This document shows, one piece after another, positions 19,284-27,743 of a DNA stretch of 39,595 nt (position 1 is its first letter; each line of letters starts with the position of its first letter). The DNA comes from Arthrobacter endolithicus (GTDB lineage: Bacteria; Actinomycetota; Actinomycetes; Actinomycetales; Micrococcaceae): assembly GCF_026627425.1 (NCBI RefSeq), contig NZ_JAPNLH010000025.1, positions 1-39,595 of the forward strand, given 5' to 3'. Under the pieces are notes generated by a model. It was not told the DNA's origin. It saw only the letters and a list, made by a program, of their open reading frames with translations, and made no database searches. The position numbers were made by a program, and so were the translations under genes.

Positions 19284-19855
19284 AGCCCGTCTCGCATCGC
19301 GGGCAGGTCATTTTCGGGGTGTTAGTCACCCTCATCATGACAGCCCTGTCCGTCGTCGTCGTCGTGGGGGTTGTGGGCGGAGCCACTGGCGGCGGCAACG
19401 GGTTCCTGTCCCGCCAGAACTGTGCGGCGCCTAGTCTTTACGGTCCGGTGGTGAACGTCTCCCTGACTAACATGGGTGGACCGCTGATGGGCCAACGCAA
19501 CGGCATGATGAATGGCGGGGCGATGCGGCTGACCGCGGACCGTGCCACCGTGCCGGGAGGAAAGGTGTCTTTTCTGGTAACCAACGGGGGCAGTATCAGT
19601 CATGAACTCGTGGTTTTGCCGCTTCCGGCCGATCAGGTTGTCGGCACCCGCCCGATTGGCGGTGACGCCAGGATCGATGAAGCCGGGAGTGTCGGTGAAG
19701 CATCCAATACATGTGCTGAAGGTGCCGGCCAAGGAATCGTTTCCGGTTCCTCAGGCTGGGTTACCCTCACGTTGGCACCCGGGCGCTATGAACTGGTGTG
19801 CAACCTTCCCGGCCACTATGGCGCCGGAATGTATACCCAACTCACCGTCTCCTAA
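19280..19855 (+). CDS. membrane-anchored cupredoxin (sulfocyanin/plastocyanin-like)
   Basis: The 191-residue protein has an N-terminal anchor or signal helix (VIFGVLVTLIMTALSVVVVV) and a single cupredoxin domain. The type-1 copper ligands are all present: His108 in SISHELVVLP, then Cys174, His179 and Met184 in VCNLPGHYGAGM. The region between (GTRPIGGDARIDEAGSVGEA) is a long insert typical of sulfocyanin-like proteins. It should sit on the outer face of the membrane and bind one copper ion, serving electron transfer or copper binding. It overlaps the SHOCT gene by 4 bp. A diverged fragment of a second copy lies at 26969-27040. Confidence 0.85.
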   Translation: MKPVSHRGQVIFGVLVTLIMTALSVVVVVGVVGGATGGGNGFLSRQNCAAPSLYGPVVNVSLTNMGGPLMGQRNGMMNGGAMRLTADRATVPGGKVSFLVTNGGSISHELVVLPLPADQVVGTRPIGGDARIDEAGSVGEASNTCAEGAGQGIVSGSSGWVTLTLAPGRYELVCNLPGHYGAGMYTQLTVS

Positions 19856-19859
19856 TTTC

Positions 19860-20320
19860 CGTACACCTCTTGTCGTGCGCCGCTGAGAGGGTGGGGCTCG
19901 GGTCCATGACACGGAAAAGTAGCGCCGACCGCCGATTCCTATCCACGCAGCTCGAACTCCGGCCTCTCGCAAACTATGGCTATGAAGCGGTCTGGTTGCG
20001 AGATAGATCAAACCCCAGCGCACTTCGACACAAAGCGAAGCCCAACAGTCTGGGAGCAATCAAGCTGGTCCGCGAGGCAGAAGTCGGACACCAAACCATT
20101 CTTTGGCTAGCTGCGGGACCAGTGGCGCCATACCTGCTTCAGGAACGGTGGCACCATCGGGATCGATAATCGAAGTGGGAGTGATATTGGAGCCTGATTG
20201 TCGGCCGGACGTAAGGTTATTATGACAGCTAAGCTGGGTTTTTCCCCCCGTGCAGCTAGGCTCAGCCCTCATACATGCCCAGGCGCGACGTAGCCCGTCT
20301 CATCAGAAAACGACGCCCAG
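19860..20320. other. intergenic region between convergent units, nothing supported
   Basis: About 460 bp lie between the cupredoxin gene (plus) and the ABC permease gene (minus), which converge. Several short frames are open but none has a recognisable product. I could not identify a clear terminator hairpin with a T-run. Confidence 0.4.
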
Positions 20321-20322
20321 AC

Positions 20323-21825
20323 TCAGCCGACGTGACGTGCCGGACGTGTGGCGCGGTCGTAGGTAAAGACCACTGCCAGGGCAAGTGCAACGAACCATCC
20401 GAACCCCACCAGGAGGGGCACGATTTCGTCGAAACCCGGGGTAAATGCCTCGTCGATCAGAACCTGTGATCCGCCGTAACCGGGCAGCAAACGAGACCAA
20501 ACGGTCGGTTCGGGCTGCAACATGGGATTTTGAACAATGCCGATATCCAAGAATGCGAGTAGGAAAGCGACAAACACTCCGCCGACGGATCCGAAGATCG
20601 GTCCGAGAAGCGCCCCGATGAGCCCGTAAGTCAGGGCGAGGAGCATGTTGGCGCCAGCGTAGCCCGCCCATTGAACCGGGCTGAAGACCAGCGCGCTGGT
20701 GGCTAGCGCCACACCCGTCGCGACCAGAGCGGAAACGGTCAGAACCCCCAGTCGGGCGGACAGCAGGGAGCTGGTCCGCATTCCAGCCAGAGCCGCCCTC
20801 CGGTCGCCATCCCGACTCTGGAGCACGCCAAAAAGGCCGAGGAGCGCCGCGAGTGACGCGACAGCCACGGGAGCCATTGTCGCGCCGTGCAGGTCGATAA
20901 GTGACAGTGTGCGGGTGATGCTCTCGCCGTTCTCATGCAGGCCAATCGAGATGGGTTTGTCCGGTGTGACGACATAGACGCCGAGAATGAAAACCACGGG
21001 CACAACGACGAGGAGTGCCCAGAGCGCGGGATTACGTCGGGTGTCCCGCCATGCGGCCCGTAGGGCGGCGGAGGTTTGGGAACGGAACGATCCTACCTCT
21101 GGCGGACGGATGCGACCGTGGCCGGTGCGGGTCCGGGCGGCGATGAGTGCCCAGGCTGCGCCAACCGCGGATACCGTCCAAATCAGGGCCCAGCCGAGAT
21201 CACCGATGGGCCCGCTGTGTCCCGACGGCAGGTCGATCATCCACAGGGTGACGTAGTGAGTCGGCAGAAGCCGGGTAGCGACGTTGTCGGCGGCACCCAT
21301 CGCCGGTCCAAAGAACACGTCCACGATCCAAACGAACAGGACCACGACGCTGCCGTTGAGTGGATTGCGCACAACCGCCCCGACCGCGGCACCGATGGCG
21401 ACGTAGATACCGGCAAACATGAGGGTCCCGGCGAAAGCGCGCCAAGGGTCGTCGACGCCAGTGCGGGCGACGAGGGCGATCAAGGCCGTTGTCGCAGCCA
21501 TCACGGCGAGGCATCCGCCGGTGACCAGCCGGGCGAGAGAGAGCCGCGCTGCCGGGAGGCCGGCGATGACCACTCTTCGATCGGTGCCGCGTGTCGTTGC
21601 CATTTGGAAGTACATGGCAACACCAGCAATGAATCCGGCGGCCCAGCCAGCGGTTGCTAACTCAACCGCCGGGCCTTCTGGACCGCCGAGCAACCTTGAA
21701 AAGGACGCTAGTTCACCGCCCGCAACGAGCACGAAGACTGTGGGCACGACGATGAGCAGGAGCAGGTTGACGGGATTGCGCACGTAGTCGTTCAGAAAGC
21801 GTTGGACAAACACCAACGTGGTCAT
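20323..21825 (-). CDS. ABC transporter permease (ABC-2 type, two tandem halves)
   Basis: The 500-residue protein has about 12 hydrophobic segments arranged as two similar halves. Each half starts with a short amphipathic stretch before the first helix (FVQRFLNDYVRNPVNLLLLI and ALRAAWRDTRRNPALWALLV). This duplicated layout matches exporter-type ABC-2 permeases in actinobacteria. Its ATG overlaps the stop of the ATP-binding gene by 4 bp (ATGA), so the two form one operon and transporter. The substrate is unknown. Drug, lipid or metal-complex export are all possible, and nothing in the sequence decides. Confidence 0.85.
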   Translation of the reverse strand: MTTLVFVQRFLNDYVRNPVNLLLLIVVPTVFVLVAGGELASFSRLLGGPEGPAVELATAGWAAGFIAGVAMYFQMATTRGTDRRVVIAGLPAARLSLARLVTGGCLAVMAATTALIALVARTGVDDPWRAFAGTLMFAGIYVAIGAAVGAVVRNPLNGSVVVLFVWIVDVFFGPAMGAADNVATRLLPTHYVTLWMIDLPSGHSGPIGDLGWALIWTVSAVGAAWALIAARTRTGHGRIRPPEVGSFRSQTSAALRAAWRDTRRNPALWALLVVVPVVFILGVYVVTPDKPISIGLHENGESITRTLSLIDLHGATMAPVAVASLAALLGLFGVLQSRDGDRRAALAGMRTSSLLSARLGVLTVSALVATGVALATSALVFSPVQWAGYAGANMLLALTYGLIGALLGPIFGSVGGVFVAFLLAFLDIGIVQNPMLQPEPTVWSRLLPGYGGSQVLIDEAFTPGFDEIVPLLVGFGWFVALALAVVFTYDRATRPARHVG

Positions 21826-22520
21826 CGCGCGACCACGCTGCCAGCCCGGATGTCGAGGATACGGTCAAAACGGTCCTCATCGACCACAAAATGGCTGATG
21901 ATCAATACTGTCCGCCCGGCTGCGCGACGCCCCGCGACGAGTATCCAGAATCGTTGGTAGGTGTCCCAATCGAAGCCGGACGAGGGCTCGTCGAGGAGGA
22001 GCACATCGGGGTCAGCCAGTAGAGCGAGACCGAGGTTGAGCTTGGCCAGTGTTCCTCCGGACAACTGATCGGCGCGAGTGCGCGCGTATCGCTTGAATCC
22101 CAGCTCTTCGTAGATCGATTCTCGTGATGCTGCCATTGCATGTCCGGTCATGCCGTAGGCCCTACCGAACAGGTCGAAATGTTCGTCGCAGCTCAAGCGG
22201 CCGTAGACGAGTGGTGTCTGCGGGCAATAGCCCAGCCGACCGCTGCGGGAAATCGTTCCTTGGTCGGCGCGCATCTCACCGACTAGGATTTTCATTAGGG
22301 TCGATTTACCGGAGCCATTCTCACCGGTAAGGCCGACCACCTCGCCGGGGTGAAGGGCGAGATCGACACCAGCGAGCACATCGCGGGTCCGGCCGAAGGG
22401 CCAGTGGCTGCGTCGATACGACTTCGTGATACCCGAAGCCCGGAGCACCGGATCATGACTCCGGCTGCCGTTCTGCATGTTTCTGCCGTGCTGGATGTGT
22501 TCGCCGTGTTCGTGGACCAT
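21822..22520 (-). CDS. ABC transporter ATP-binding protein with His-rich N-terminus
   Basis: The 232-residue ATPase has Walker A (GENGSGKST), a Q-loop (LGYCPQTPLVY), a signature LSGGTLAKLNLGLAL, Walker B (DVLLLDEPSSGFDWDT) and a switch His (IISHF). The ATG at 22520 is preceded by GAGGGTCG. The resulting start reads MVHEHGEHIQHGRN, with five histidines in about 22 residues, which is unusual for this family and may bind metal. The reading frame stays open to 22664 without a good start. It partners with the permease gene downstream. Confidence 0.87.
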   Translation of the reverse strand: MVHEHGEHIQHGRNMQNGSRSHDPVLRASGITKSYRRSHWPFGRTRDVLAGVDLALHPGEVVGLTGENGSGKSTLMKILVGEMRADQGTISRSGRLGYCPQTPLVYGRLSCDEHFDLFGRAYGMTGHAMAASRESIYEELGFKRYARTRADQLSGGTLAKLNLGLALLADPDVLLLDEPSSGFDWDTYQRFWILVAGRRAAGRTVLIISHFVVDEDRFDRILDIRAGSVVAR

Positions 22521-22756
22521 TTCGACCCTCTTTCTTCTTCGATAGTAGGCGCTTGTCGCTTGCCGCCGATATGGGCCGCGGCTCATAGAAAATGCACGCG
22601 TATCCGGTATCGAAGAATCACCTGGGTTTGCGCGCGTCACGCTGTGGCTGTCGGCGCTGGTCAACGGGCGTCGGTACGACCGGGGTATGGGTATGGGGAT
22701 GAGCTAACCCAAGCGTCGCTCAGCGACGGTGCTCGCCGGATACACGGATTAGCGTC

Positions 22757-23075
22757 TTGAAAGGTGTCCGCCAGCAGGGCCATGGAACCGCTGATCAGCA
22801 CAACGGCGAGCTGCAGGACAGTGGTTCCCAGCAGCAAGACCACACTGATCTTCGAGGCACTGACACTCTGGGGGGATCGCCTCAAGGGCATCGTCAATGG
22901 AATCGGCCGCATCGTGGATGTGCGGCACAGAGAGCCCATGAAGGAAGCCCATCACTCCGCTCAGATGTGAGTGTCCGTCGTGGCCATGCCCATGCCTGCG
23001 GTCATTGTCCTGGGCTTGGTCGTGTTTGTGGCCGTGTTCATCGACATGCGTGTGCCCGGTATGGGAGGGGGTCAT
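22757..23075 (-). pseudogene. truncated and frameshifted CDF cation transporter (CzcD/ZitB-like)
   Basis: From ATG 23075 the frame reads a His-rich leader (MTPSHTGHTHVDEHGHKHDQ, then RRHGHGHDGHSH) and DAADSIDDALEA, as in cation diffusion facilitators. Homology then resumes in another frame with SASKISVVLLLGTTVLQLAV, VLISGSMALLADT, the first two membrane segments of the family with the metal-site Asp. So there is a frameshift near 22880. The coding sequence stops matching at about 22760, which leaves roughly 105 of about 300 or more residues. The transporter cannot work. It sits just downstream of its likely ArsR regulator. Confidence 0.82.
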
Positions 23076-23135
23076 GCTGTTCTTAGCGATTTGGTGATGA
23101 TGGTCGCCCGGGCTATTGCTAACACTGTGCTCCGC

Positions 23136-23363
23136 CTAGAAGATCGCGTCGGCGACCAGCTGGCGGGCATGCTCGTTTTCCAACCGGTAAAAGACCCGGG
23201 TTCCCTCATGGCGGGTGGAGACCATGCGGGCCAGACGCAGCTTGGCCAAGTGTTGGGAGATCGACGCCGGGGACTTGTCGAGGATTTCCGCCAGCTGGTT
23301 GACCGGCAGTTCGCTGTCCCGCAGCGCCATGATGATCCGGATCCTTGGCGTGTCCGCCGGCAT
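23136..23363 (-). pseudogene. ArsR/SmtB-family metal-responsive repressor, probably damaged
   Basis: The 75-residue open frame holds a complete winged helix (LPVNQLAEILDKSPASISQH, LAKLRLARMVSTRHEG, TRVFYRLENEHARQLVADAI). Family members usually extend at both ends. Upstream codons read VGVEVFA in frame directly after a TGA, while the neighbouring frame reads EYIELAL, so a base is probably missing near 23380. At the end, IF is followed by TAG and then AEHSVSNSPGDHHH in the same frame, which suggests a CAG to TAG change. It would have controlled the broken CDF gene downstream. A shortened protein might still be made from ATG 23363. Confidence 0.65.
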
Positions 23364-23398
23364 GGCGAATACCTCAACGCCAACTCAATGTATTCGCC
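23364..23398. repeat. 9-bp inverted repeat at the ArsR start, possible operator
   Basis: GGCGAATAC (23364-23372) and GTATTCGCC (23390-23398) are exact inverted copies separated by 17 bases. The left arm abuts the ArsR start codon. ArsR repressors often bind palindromes at their own promoter, so an autoregulatory site is possible. Against this, the arms overlap what looks like the original 5' coding sequence, and the spacer is longer than in known ArsR sites. Confidence 0.35.
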
Positions 23399-23470
23399 GC
23401 CGGGGCGGCCTTTGGCACAACTTGTTACCTGCAACCTTACGCAGATCATTGCACACTCGGAGACGATGCC

Positions 23471-23500
23471 TTGACGAAGAATACCCCCCAGGGGTATACT
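23471..23500 (+). promoter_or_regulatory. promoter overlapping a CsoR-like copper operator, upstream of copZ-copB
   Basis: A -35 box TTGACG (23471-23476) and a -10 box TATACT (23495-23500) are 18 bp apart. Between and over them lies an exact palindrome, ATACCCC-CCA-GGGGTAT (23481-23497), of the G/C-tract type bound by CsoR copper sensors (consensus near TACCCnnnnGGGTA). Occupancy would block RNA polymerase, and Cu(I) would release the repressor. The first downstream gene starts at 23609. No csoR gene is in the window, so the repressor must be encoded elsewhere. Confidence 0.75.
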
Positions 23501-23608
23501 TCATTTGTTATCAGTGAAGTAGTTTGTCCTGGCCGATCAGCAAGCAGGGCACCACTGCCGTTCAACCCGCAACGCATCCTTCATCCTCGTTCAAAGGAAC
23601 TATCTGAC

Positions 23609-23923
23609 ATGTGCGGAACAGACACCCGTAAAGACCTCAACCTGACCCCTACCGCTGAGAGCGCCTGTGCATGCTGCTCTACCGACTCCACCCCCGTGGT
23701 CCCGTCCGAGGCTGTCGGTACACGGTACGGGCTGGAGGGTCTGACGTGCGGGCATTGCGTGAAAACCGTGGAAACGGCCGTGTCGGCCATGGCGGGAGTA
23801 GAGTCAGCCACGGTTGAGCTAAGGGCTGGCAGCACTTCATCACTGACCGTAGTCGGTGATGCCGGCACGGAATCGGTGCGGGCCGCCGTCGAAAACGCCG
23901 GTTACACCCTTACCGGAAGCTAA
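23609..23923 (+). CDS. CopZ-like copper chaperone / HMA-domain protein
   Basis: The 104-residue protein has an N-terminal cysteine cluster (C2, and C20/C22/C23 in SACACCSTD) and a C-terminal heavy-metal-associated fold (about 38-104). Its metal loop is GLTCGHCVKTVE (C47, C50). It ends with VRAAVENAGYTL, the usual last helix. This is longer than a classical 68-residue CopZ because of the Cys-bearing leader, which may be an extra Cu(I) site. It should bind Cu(I) in the cytosol and pass it to the ATPase encoded next. The start is ATG 23609, with AAGGA about 10 nt upstream. It is the first gene after the CsoR-like operator. Confidence 0.87.
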   Translation: MCGTDTRKDLNLTPTAESACACCSTDSTPVVPSEAVGTRYGLEGLTCGHCVKTVETAVSAMAGVESATVELRAGSTSSLTVVGDAGTESVRAAVENAGYTLTGS

Positions 23924-23964
23924 GCAACCGCTGGTTTCTTTTGCACTGCTGAGCTAGGAGTGAC

Positions 23965-26094
23965 GTGGACAACCACAACAACCCCACGGGCCACCGATCC
24001 ATTGATACTGCCCCGGAACAGGGGCTGTCCGGGGAGAACTCCATCCCGAATCACGCGATGATGGGGCACGCTGGCATGGACCATGATGACCACGCCGGGC
24101 ACAGCGGAGGACAACATGCCGGGCACAGCACGGCCATGTTCAAGAACCGTTTCTGGCTGACCCTGGTCCTGTCCATCCCTGTCGTGTTCTTCAGCCCCAT
24201 GTTCGGGCACCTTCTGGGCTACTCCGTGCCCCAGTTCCCCGGTTCGGCGTGGATCCCGCCCGTGCTGGGCACTGTGATCTTCTTCTACGGCGGACAGCCA
24301 TTCCTCAAGGGTGGATGGCAGGAAATCAAGTCCCGCCAACCGGCCATGATGTTGCTGATCTCTATGGCCATTTCGGTGGCGTTCATTGCGTCGTGGGTGA
24401 CGAGTCTGGGTTTTGGCGGCTTCGACCTGGACTTCTGGTGGGAGCTGGCCCTGCTGGTGGCCATCATGCTGCTGGGACATTGGATCGAAATGCGCGCACT
24501 CGGCTCGGCCAGAGGCGCTCTTGATGCCCTGGCAGCCCTGTTGCCCGATGAGGCTGAACGGGTGATCGACGGCGGAACCGAAACCATCAGCACTGCCGAG
24601 CTGAACCCCGGCGATATTGTTTTAGTCCGACCCGGCGCCAGGCTTCCCGCTGACGGTGAAGTCACCGACGGTTCCGCCGAAGTCGACGAGTCCATGATCA
24701 CCGGCGAGTCCAAGACCGTCTCCCGCACGGTCGGGGACTCCGTAGTGGCAGGTACCGTCGCGACCGATAATTCCCTGCGCGTGAAAGTCACGGCCGTCGG
24801 TGACGACACGGCACTGGCCGGGATTCAGCGACTGGTGTCCGAAGCCCAATCCTCCACGTCCCGCGCACAGGCCCTGGCCGACCGGGCCGCGGCGTTCCTG
24901 TTCTACTTTGCTGCTGGCGCGGGCGTCATCACCTTCATCGTATGGTCGCTGCTGGGCAGCATTCCCGATGCCGTGACGCGGACCGTGACAGTGCTCGTCA
25001 TTGCCTGCCCCCACGCCCTGGGTCTGGCCATTCCGCTGGTCATTGCCATCTCCACTGAACGGGCTGCCCGGGCCGGTGTGTTGATCAAGGACCGGATGGC
25101 GCTCGAGCGGATGCGCACCATCGACGTCGTCCTCTTCGACAAGACCGGAACACTAACCAAGGGAGAACCGGCCGTCACGCATATCGTCGCCAGTGATGGC
25201 ATCACAAAGGATGGGCTGCTGGCATTGGCCGCGGCCGTGGAATCCGACAGTGAACACCCCGTGGCCCGCGCCATCATTACAGCCGCGGAAAAGGCCGGCG
25301 CGCCGGTCTTGGCAGCCACTGGGTTTCAATCGATGACCGGTCGTGGGGTGGAGGCCAGCATTGACGGTTCCACCGTGGCCGTTGGCGGCCCGGCCCTATT
25401 GAAGGAACTCGGCCTGGCCGAACCGGAGCGAGTTGGCACCGCAACAACACAATGGATGGACCGTGGAGCATCAGTCCTGCACGTCATCAAGGACGGTGCC
25501 GTGATCGGCGCCGTCGCCTTGGAAGATGAAATCCGGGAAGAATCCCGGCAGGCAGTCCATGCCCTGCAGGCACGCGGTATTAAAGTTGCCATGATCACCG
25601 GTGACGCCCACCAAGTCGCCGCCACGGTGGCAGCCGAGCTGGGCATCGACGAAGTCTTTGCCGAAGTCCTCCCCCAGGACAAGGACCAGAAAGTGGCCGA
25701 GCTCCAGGGCCGCGGGCTGAAAGTTGCCATGGTCGGTGACGGCGTCAATGATGCCCCAGCCCTGGCCCGGGCAGAAGTCGGCATCGCCATCGGTGCCGGA
25801 ACGGACGTCGCCATGGAATCAGCCGGGGTGGTCCTGGCCGGCAACGACCCCCGCGCGGTGCTCTCCACCGTGGAACTCTCCCAAGCCAGCTATCGCAAAA
25901 TGTGGCAAAACCTGATTTGGGCCACCGGCTACAACATCATCTCCGTCCCACTGGCTGCCGGAGTGCTCGCCTTCGCCGGGGTCGTTCTCTCACCCGCCGC
26001 CGGGGCCGTGCTCATGTCACTGTCCACCATTGTTGTGGCACTGAACGCCCAACTACTGCGCAGACTCAAACTCGACCCGGCCGACGTCAGCTAG
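23965..26094 (+). CDS. copB: CopB-type (CPH) P1B-3 copper-transporting ATPase
   Basis: The 709-residue protein begins with a His/Met-rich leader (NHAMMGHAGMDHDDHAGHSG) in place of an HMA domain, as in CopB. The catalytic motifs are MITGES, CPH at 348-350 (VIACPHALGLAIPL), phosphorylated Asp392 in DKTGTLTKG, SDSEHPVARAI, MITGDA and [14 protein letters not shown]. The last helices carry GYNIISVPLAAG and MSLSTIVVALNAQLL, the signatures of the P1B-3 group. These enzymes export copper from the cytosol. The GTG start at 23965 has TAGGAG directly upstream and lies 41 bp after the copZ-like gene, so both use the CsoR-like promoter. Confidence 0.93.
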   Translation: MDNHNNPTGHRSIDTAPEQGLSGENSIPNHAMMGHAGMDHDDHAGHSGGQHAGHSTAMFKNRFWLTLVLSIPVVFFSPMFGHLLGYSVPQFPGSAWIPPVLGTVIFFYGGQPFLKGGWQEIKSRQPAMMLLISMAISVAFIASWVTSLGFGGFDLDFWWELALLVAIMLLGHWIEMRALGSARGALDALAALLPDEAERVIDGGTETISTAELNPGDIVLVRPGARLPADGEVTDGSAEVDESMITGESKTVSRTVGDSVVAGTVATDNSLRVKVTAVGDDTALAGIQRLVSEAQSSTSRAQALADRAAAFLFYFAAGAGVITFIVWSLLGSIPDAVTRTVTVLVIACPHALGLAIPLVIAISTERAARAGVLIKDRMALERMRTIDVVLFDKTGTLTKGEPAVTHIVASDGITKDGLLALAAAVESDSEHPVARAIITAAEKAGAPVLAATGFQSMTGRGVEASIDGSTVAVGGPALLKELGLAEPERVGTATTQWMDRGASVLHVIKDGAVIGAVALEDEIREESRQAVHALQARGIKVAMITGDAHQVAATVAAELGIDEVFAEVLPQDKDQKVAELQGRGLKVAMVGDGVNDAPALARAEVGIAIGAGTDVAMESAGVVLAGNDPRAVLSTVELSQASYRKMWQNLIWATGYNIISVPLAAGVLAFAGVVLSPAAGAVLMSLSTIVVALNAQLLRRLKLDPADVS

Positions 26095-26180
26095 CCCCGA
26101 CTCACCGGAACCACCCAGCCTGCTCGGTACGCTCCACAACGACCACCAGCGCCGATCCACCAGAAAGGATCCCTCCAGGT

Positions 26181-26416
26181 ATGCACCCCGCACCCTTCCG
26201 CAGCTGGGATCCTTGCAGCATTGGGGCGGGTTGCTCATTCTCGTGCTCGCTATCATGGGTGGCATGCACCTGACCGGCAGAATCCAAACGGCATCCACGG
26301 AGCCGACATCCATGAGCGCCGTGGCTGTCGCATCAGCAGCAGACCATGTCACGAAAACGGCACCGGCACCCCCCCCCAACTCCACACTGGCGATCTCCCA
26401 CGCCCTCGCAGTCTAG
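26181..26416 (+). pseudogene. small exported/membrane protein, probably frameshifted (DUF6153-like?)
   Basis: From ATG 26181 the frame reads MHPAPFRSWDP. About 30 bases on, the neighbouring frame continues as LQHWGGLLILVLAIMGGMHL, a hydrophobic anchor followed by a Ser/Ala/Pro-rich tail, and stops at 26416. A single-base shift would join them into a protein like the DUF6153-like one at 10722-11174. Past the stop another frame holds MCGFCTAGCPAC, again reminiscent of the Cys patch of that protein. It lies directly after copB and could have been its third gene. The call is tentative. Confidence 0.35.
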
Positions 26417-26968
26417 GGAGCGGTGGTTGAAGCCGCCATGCCGTTCCACGCGGGCACCCGGCAATGTGCGGTTTCTGCACCGCCGGATGTCCGGCCTGCA
26501 AGCCCACGCACCGGGCCCGCACCCCGGCCCCCGGATCGGCGGCGTTAACGGCACCCCTCAACAAGGGCCACTGGTCCTCGCCGGTGCCCGGTGCATTTTT
26601 TAGTAGTCCACAGTAAAGCTGTGGGCCCATAACGCTGCCCCACCCTCCAGGAGACCCCTACACATACGGCCACGGACGGGAGATCATGGTCTTGTCAGGG
26701 AACTCAGACAGTAACCGGTTGTGGGCTCTTATCAGGAGTTCGGCACCGAGGGGGCTGCAGGGCTACTTGTCAGGCCGAGGTGGCGGCAGAGGTCTGCCCG
26801 GCGGGTTCCCGCACGGAAGCTCACTGATATAAGTCCCGGGCTGTCTCAAGGACGCCCCAGCTACGCAGGATCACTCCGCCCAGGTAACTCCGGGACCGGG
26901 GAACCTGGACCCGTATAGAAAGCGCTCCGCATGATGGGCTGCCGACGCACGTTCCGGCTGCTGGCTAG
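26417..26968. other. 550-bp stretch without an intact gene
   Basis: No frame on either strand gives a recognisable complete protein. A short stem-loop (CCACAG-TAAAG-CTGTGG, near 26608-26624) lies in it but has no T-run in either useful direction. The region looks like decayed sequence between copB and the fragment of a second cupredoxin. Confidence 0.4.
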
Positions 26969-27040
26969 TTGGCACCCGGCCCCTATTCCGCCGGAATATA
27001 CACCCAACTCACGGTCGCCTACGGGTGGCTTCTGAATTAG
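26969..27040 (+). pseudogene. 3' remnant of a second cupredoxin gene
   Basis: Bases 26979-27021 match the end of the intact cupredoxin gene (about 19812-19854) at 36 of 43 positions by eye. The translation GPYSAGIYTQLTVAYGWLLN corresponds to GHYGAGMYTQLTVS. Just before it, TTGGCACCCGG also matches the intact gene, but about 30 bases between the two matches are absent. The deletion removes the copper-ligand Cys, and the later His and Met ligands have become Pro and Ile. The copy is therefore dead. It lies 150 bp before a second SHOCT gene, which suggests a decayed duplicate of the 19-kb pair. Confidence 0.72.
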
Positions 27041-27185
27041 AGAAATATCCGACGCTACGGTTTTGCGGAACGCCATAGTGGCCTGTATCTGCCAGGGAAA
27101 TGGTTGCTGTGCTGGGGATAGTCGCCCGTGCAAGAGCCTGCACGGCAGGGGATGCTCCAACCTGGCATGAAGGGACGTGCGAATC

Positions 27186-27452
27186 ATGATGGGGGGCGGG
27201 TTCGGCATGGGCGGGTGGTGGGCCATGGGCCTGCTGTTGGCCGTCGGCCTCATCTGGGTCATCATCCGCGGGGTCCGCGCCGCTGGCGACTACGGCATCC
27301 AGAAGAACAGTCAGGAACCCTGAGATACGGACATCGGGGCCGCAGAGACACTCGCGGGTGCCCGCGGAATCCTTGGCGAGCGATACTCACGCGGTGAACT
27401 GAGCGCACAGGAGTACCAGGAACGTCTCCGTATCCTCGGCGAGGACTCGTAG
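27186..27452 (+). pseudogene. SHOCT-domain small membrane protein with an in-frame TGA
   Basis: From ATG 27186 the frame gives MMGGGFGMGGWWAMGLLLAV, GLIWVIIRGVRAAGDYGIQK, NSQEP and then TGA at 27321-27323. The same frame stays open after the stop with DTDIGAAETLAGARGILGER, YSRGELSAQEYQERLRILGE and a real stop at 27450. The second part is a clear SHOCT motif (ILGERYSRGELSAQEYQERL). So one small protein of 88 residues is interrupted by a single stop, most simply a CGA to TGA change. The first 45 residues could still be made as a short membrane peptide. Confidence 0.8.
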
Positions 27453-27503
27453 CGAGGCCGACCACCAGTTTCGGCAGGTAATCCGCCCGATTTCCCGACC
27501 GGA

Positions 27504-27549
27504 GGGCAGCGTTCCGGGGCGCCGATCGTCGCCGTCCAGAACGCTGCCC
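27504..27549. repeat. 11-bp perfect inverted repeat, possible bidirectional terminator
   Basis: GGGCAGCGTTC (27504-27514) pairs exactly with GAACGCTGCCC (27539-27549). The 24-nt loop can itself pair through GGCG and CGCC. It lies between the end of the SHOCT gene (plus) and the end of the DUF302 gene (minus), as expected of a terminator between converging genes. There is no T-run, so the role is uncertain. Confidence 0.5.
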
Positions 27550-27743
27550 CCCGGGCTACGCTGATTGACCGGACGGTAACTCAGCAACCCTGTGACTCCC
27601 GCCAACAAGGCCCCAGCTGAGCCAGGCACCGCGTGAATAATCCCGCCGACACCGCGCGGTGGCCGAGGGACTCCGGCGCTACGCGGCATTAAACCGTACT
27701 CGTTCTCTCCGCGGGCGGTCGGGCGCCGCCTGTTGGCCGGTTC

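Noticed and set aside
26604-26628. Short CCACAG/CTGTGG hairpin as a terminator of copB
   Set aside because: More than 500 bp from the copB stop and without a T-run on the plus side.
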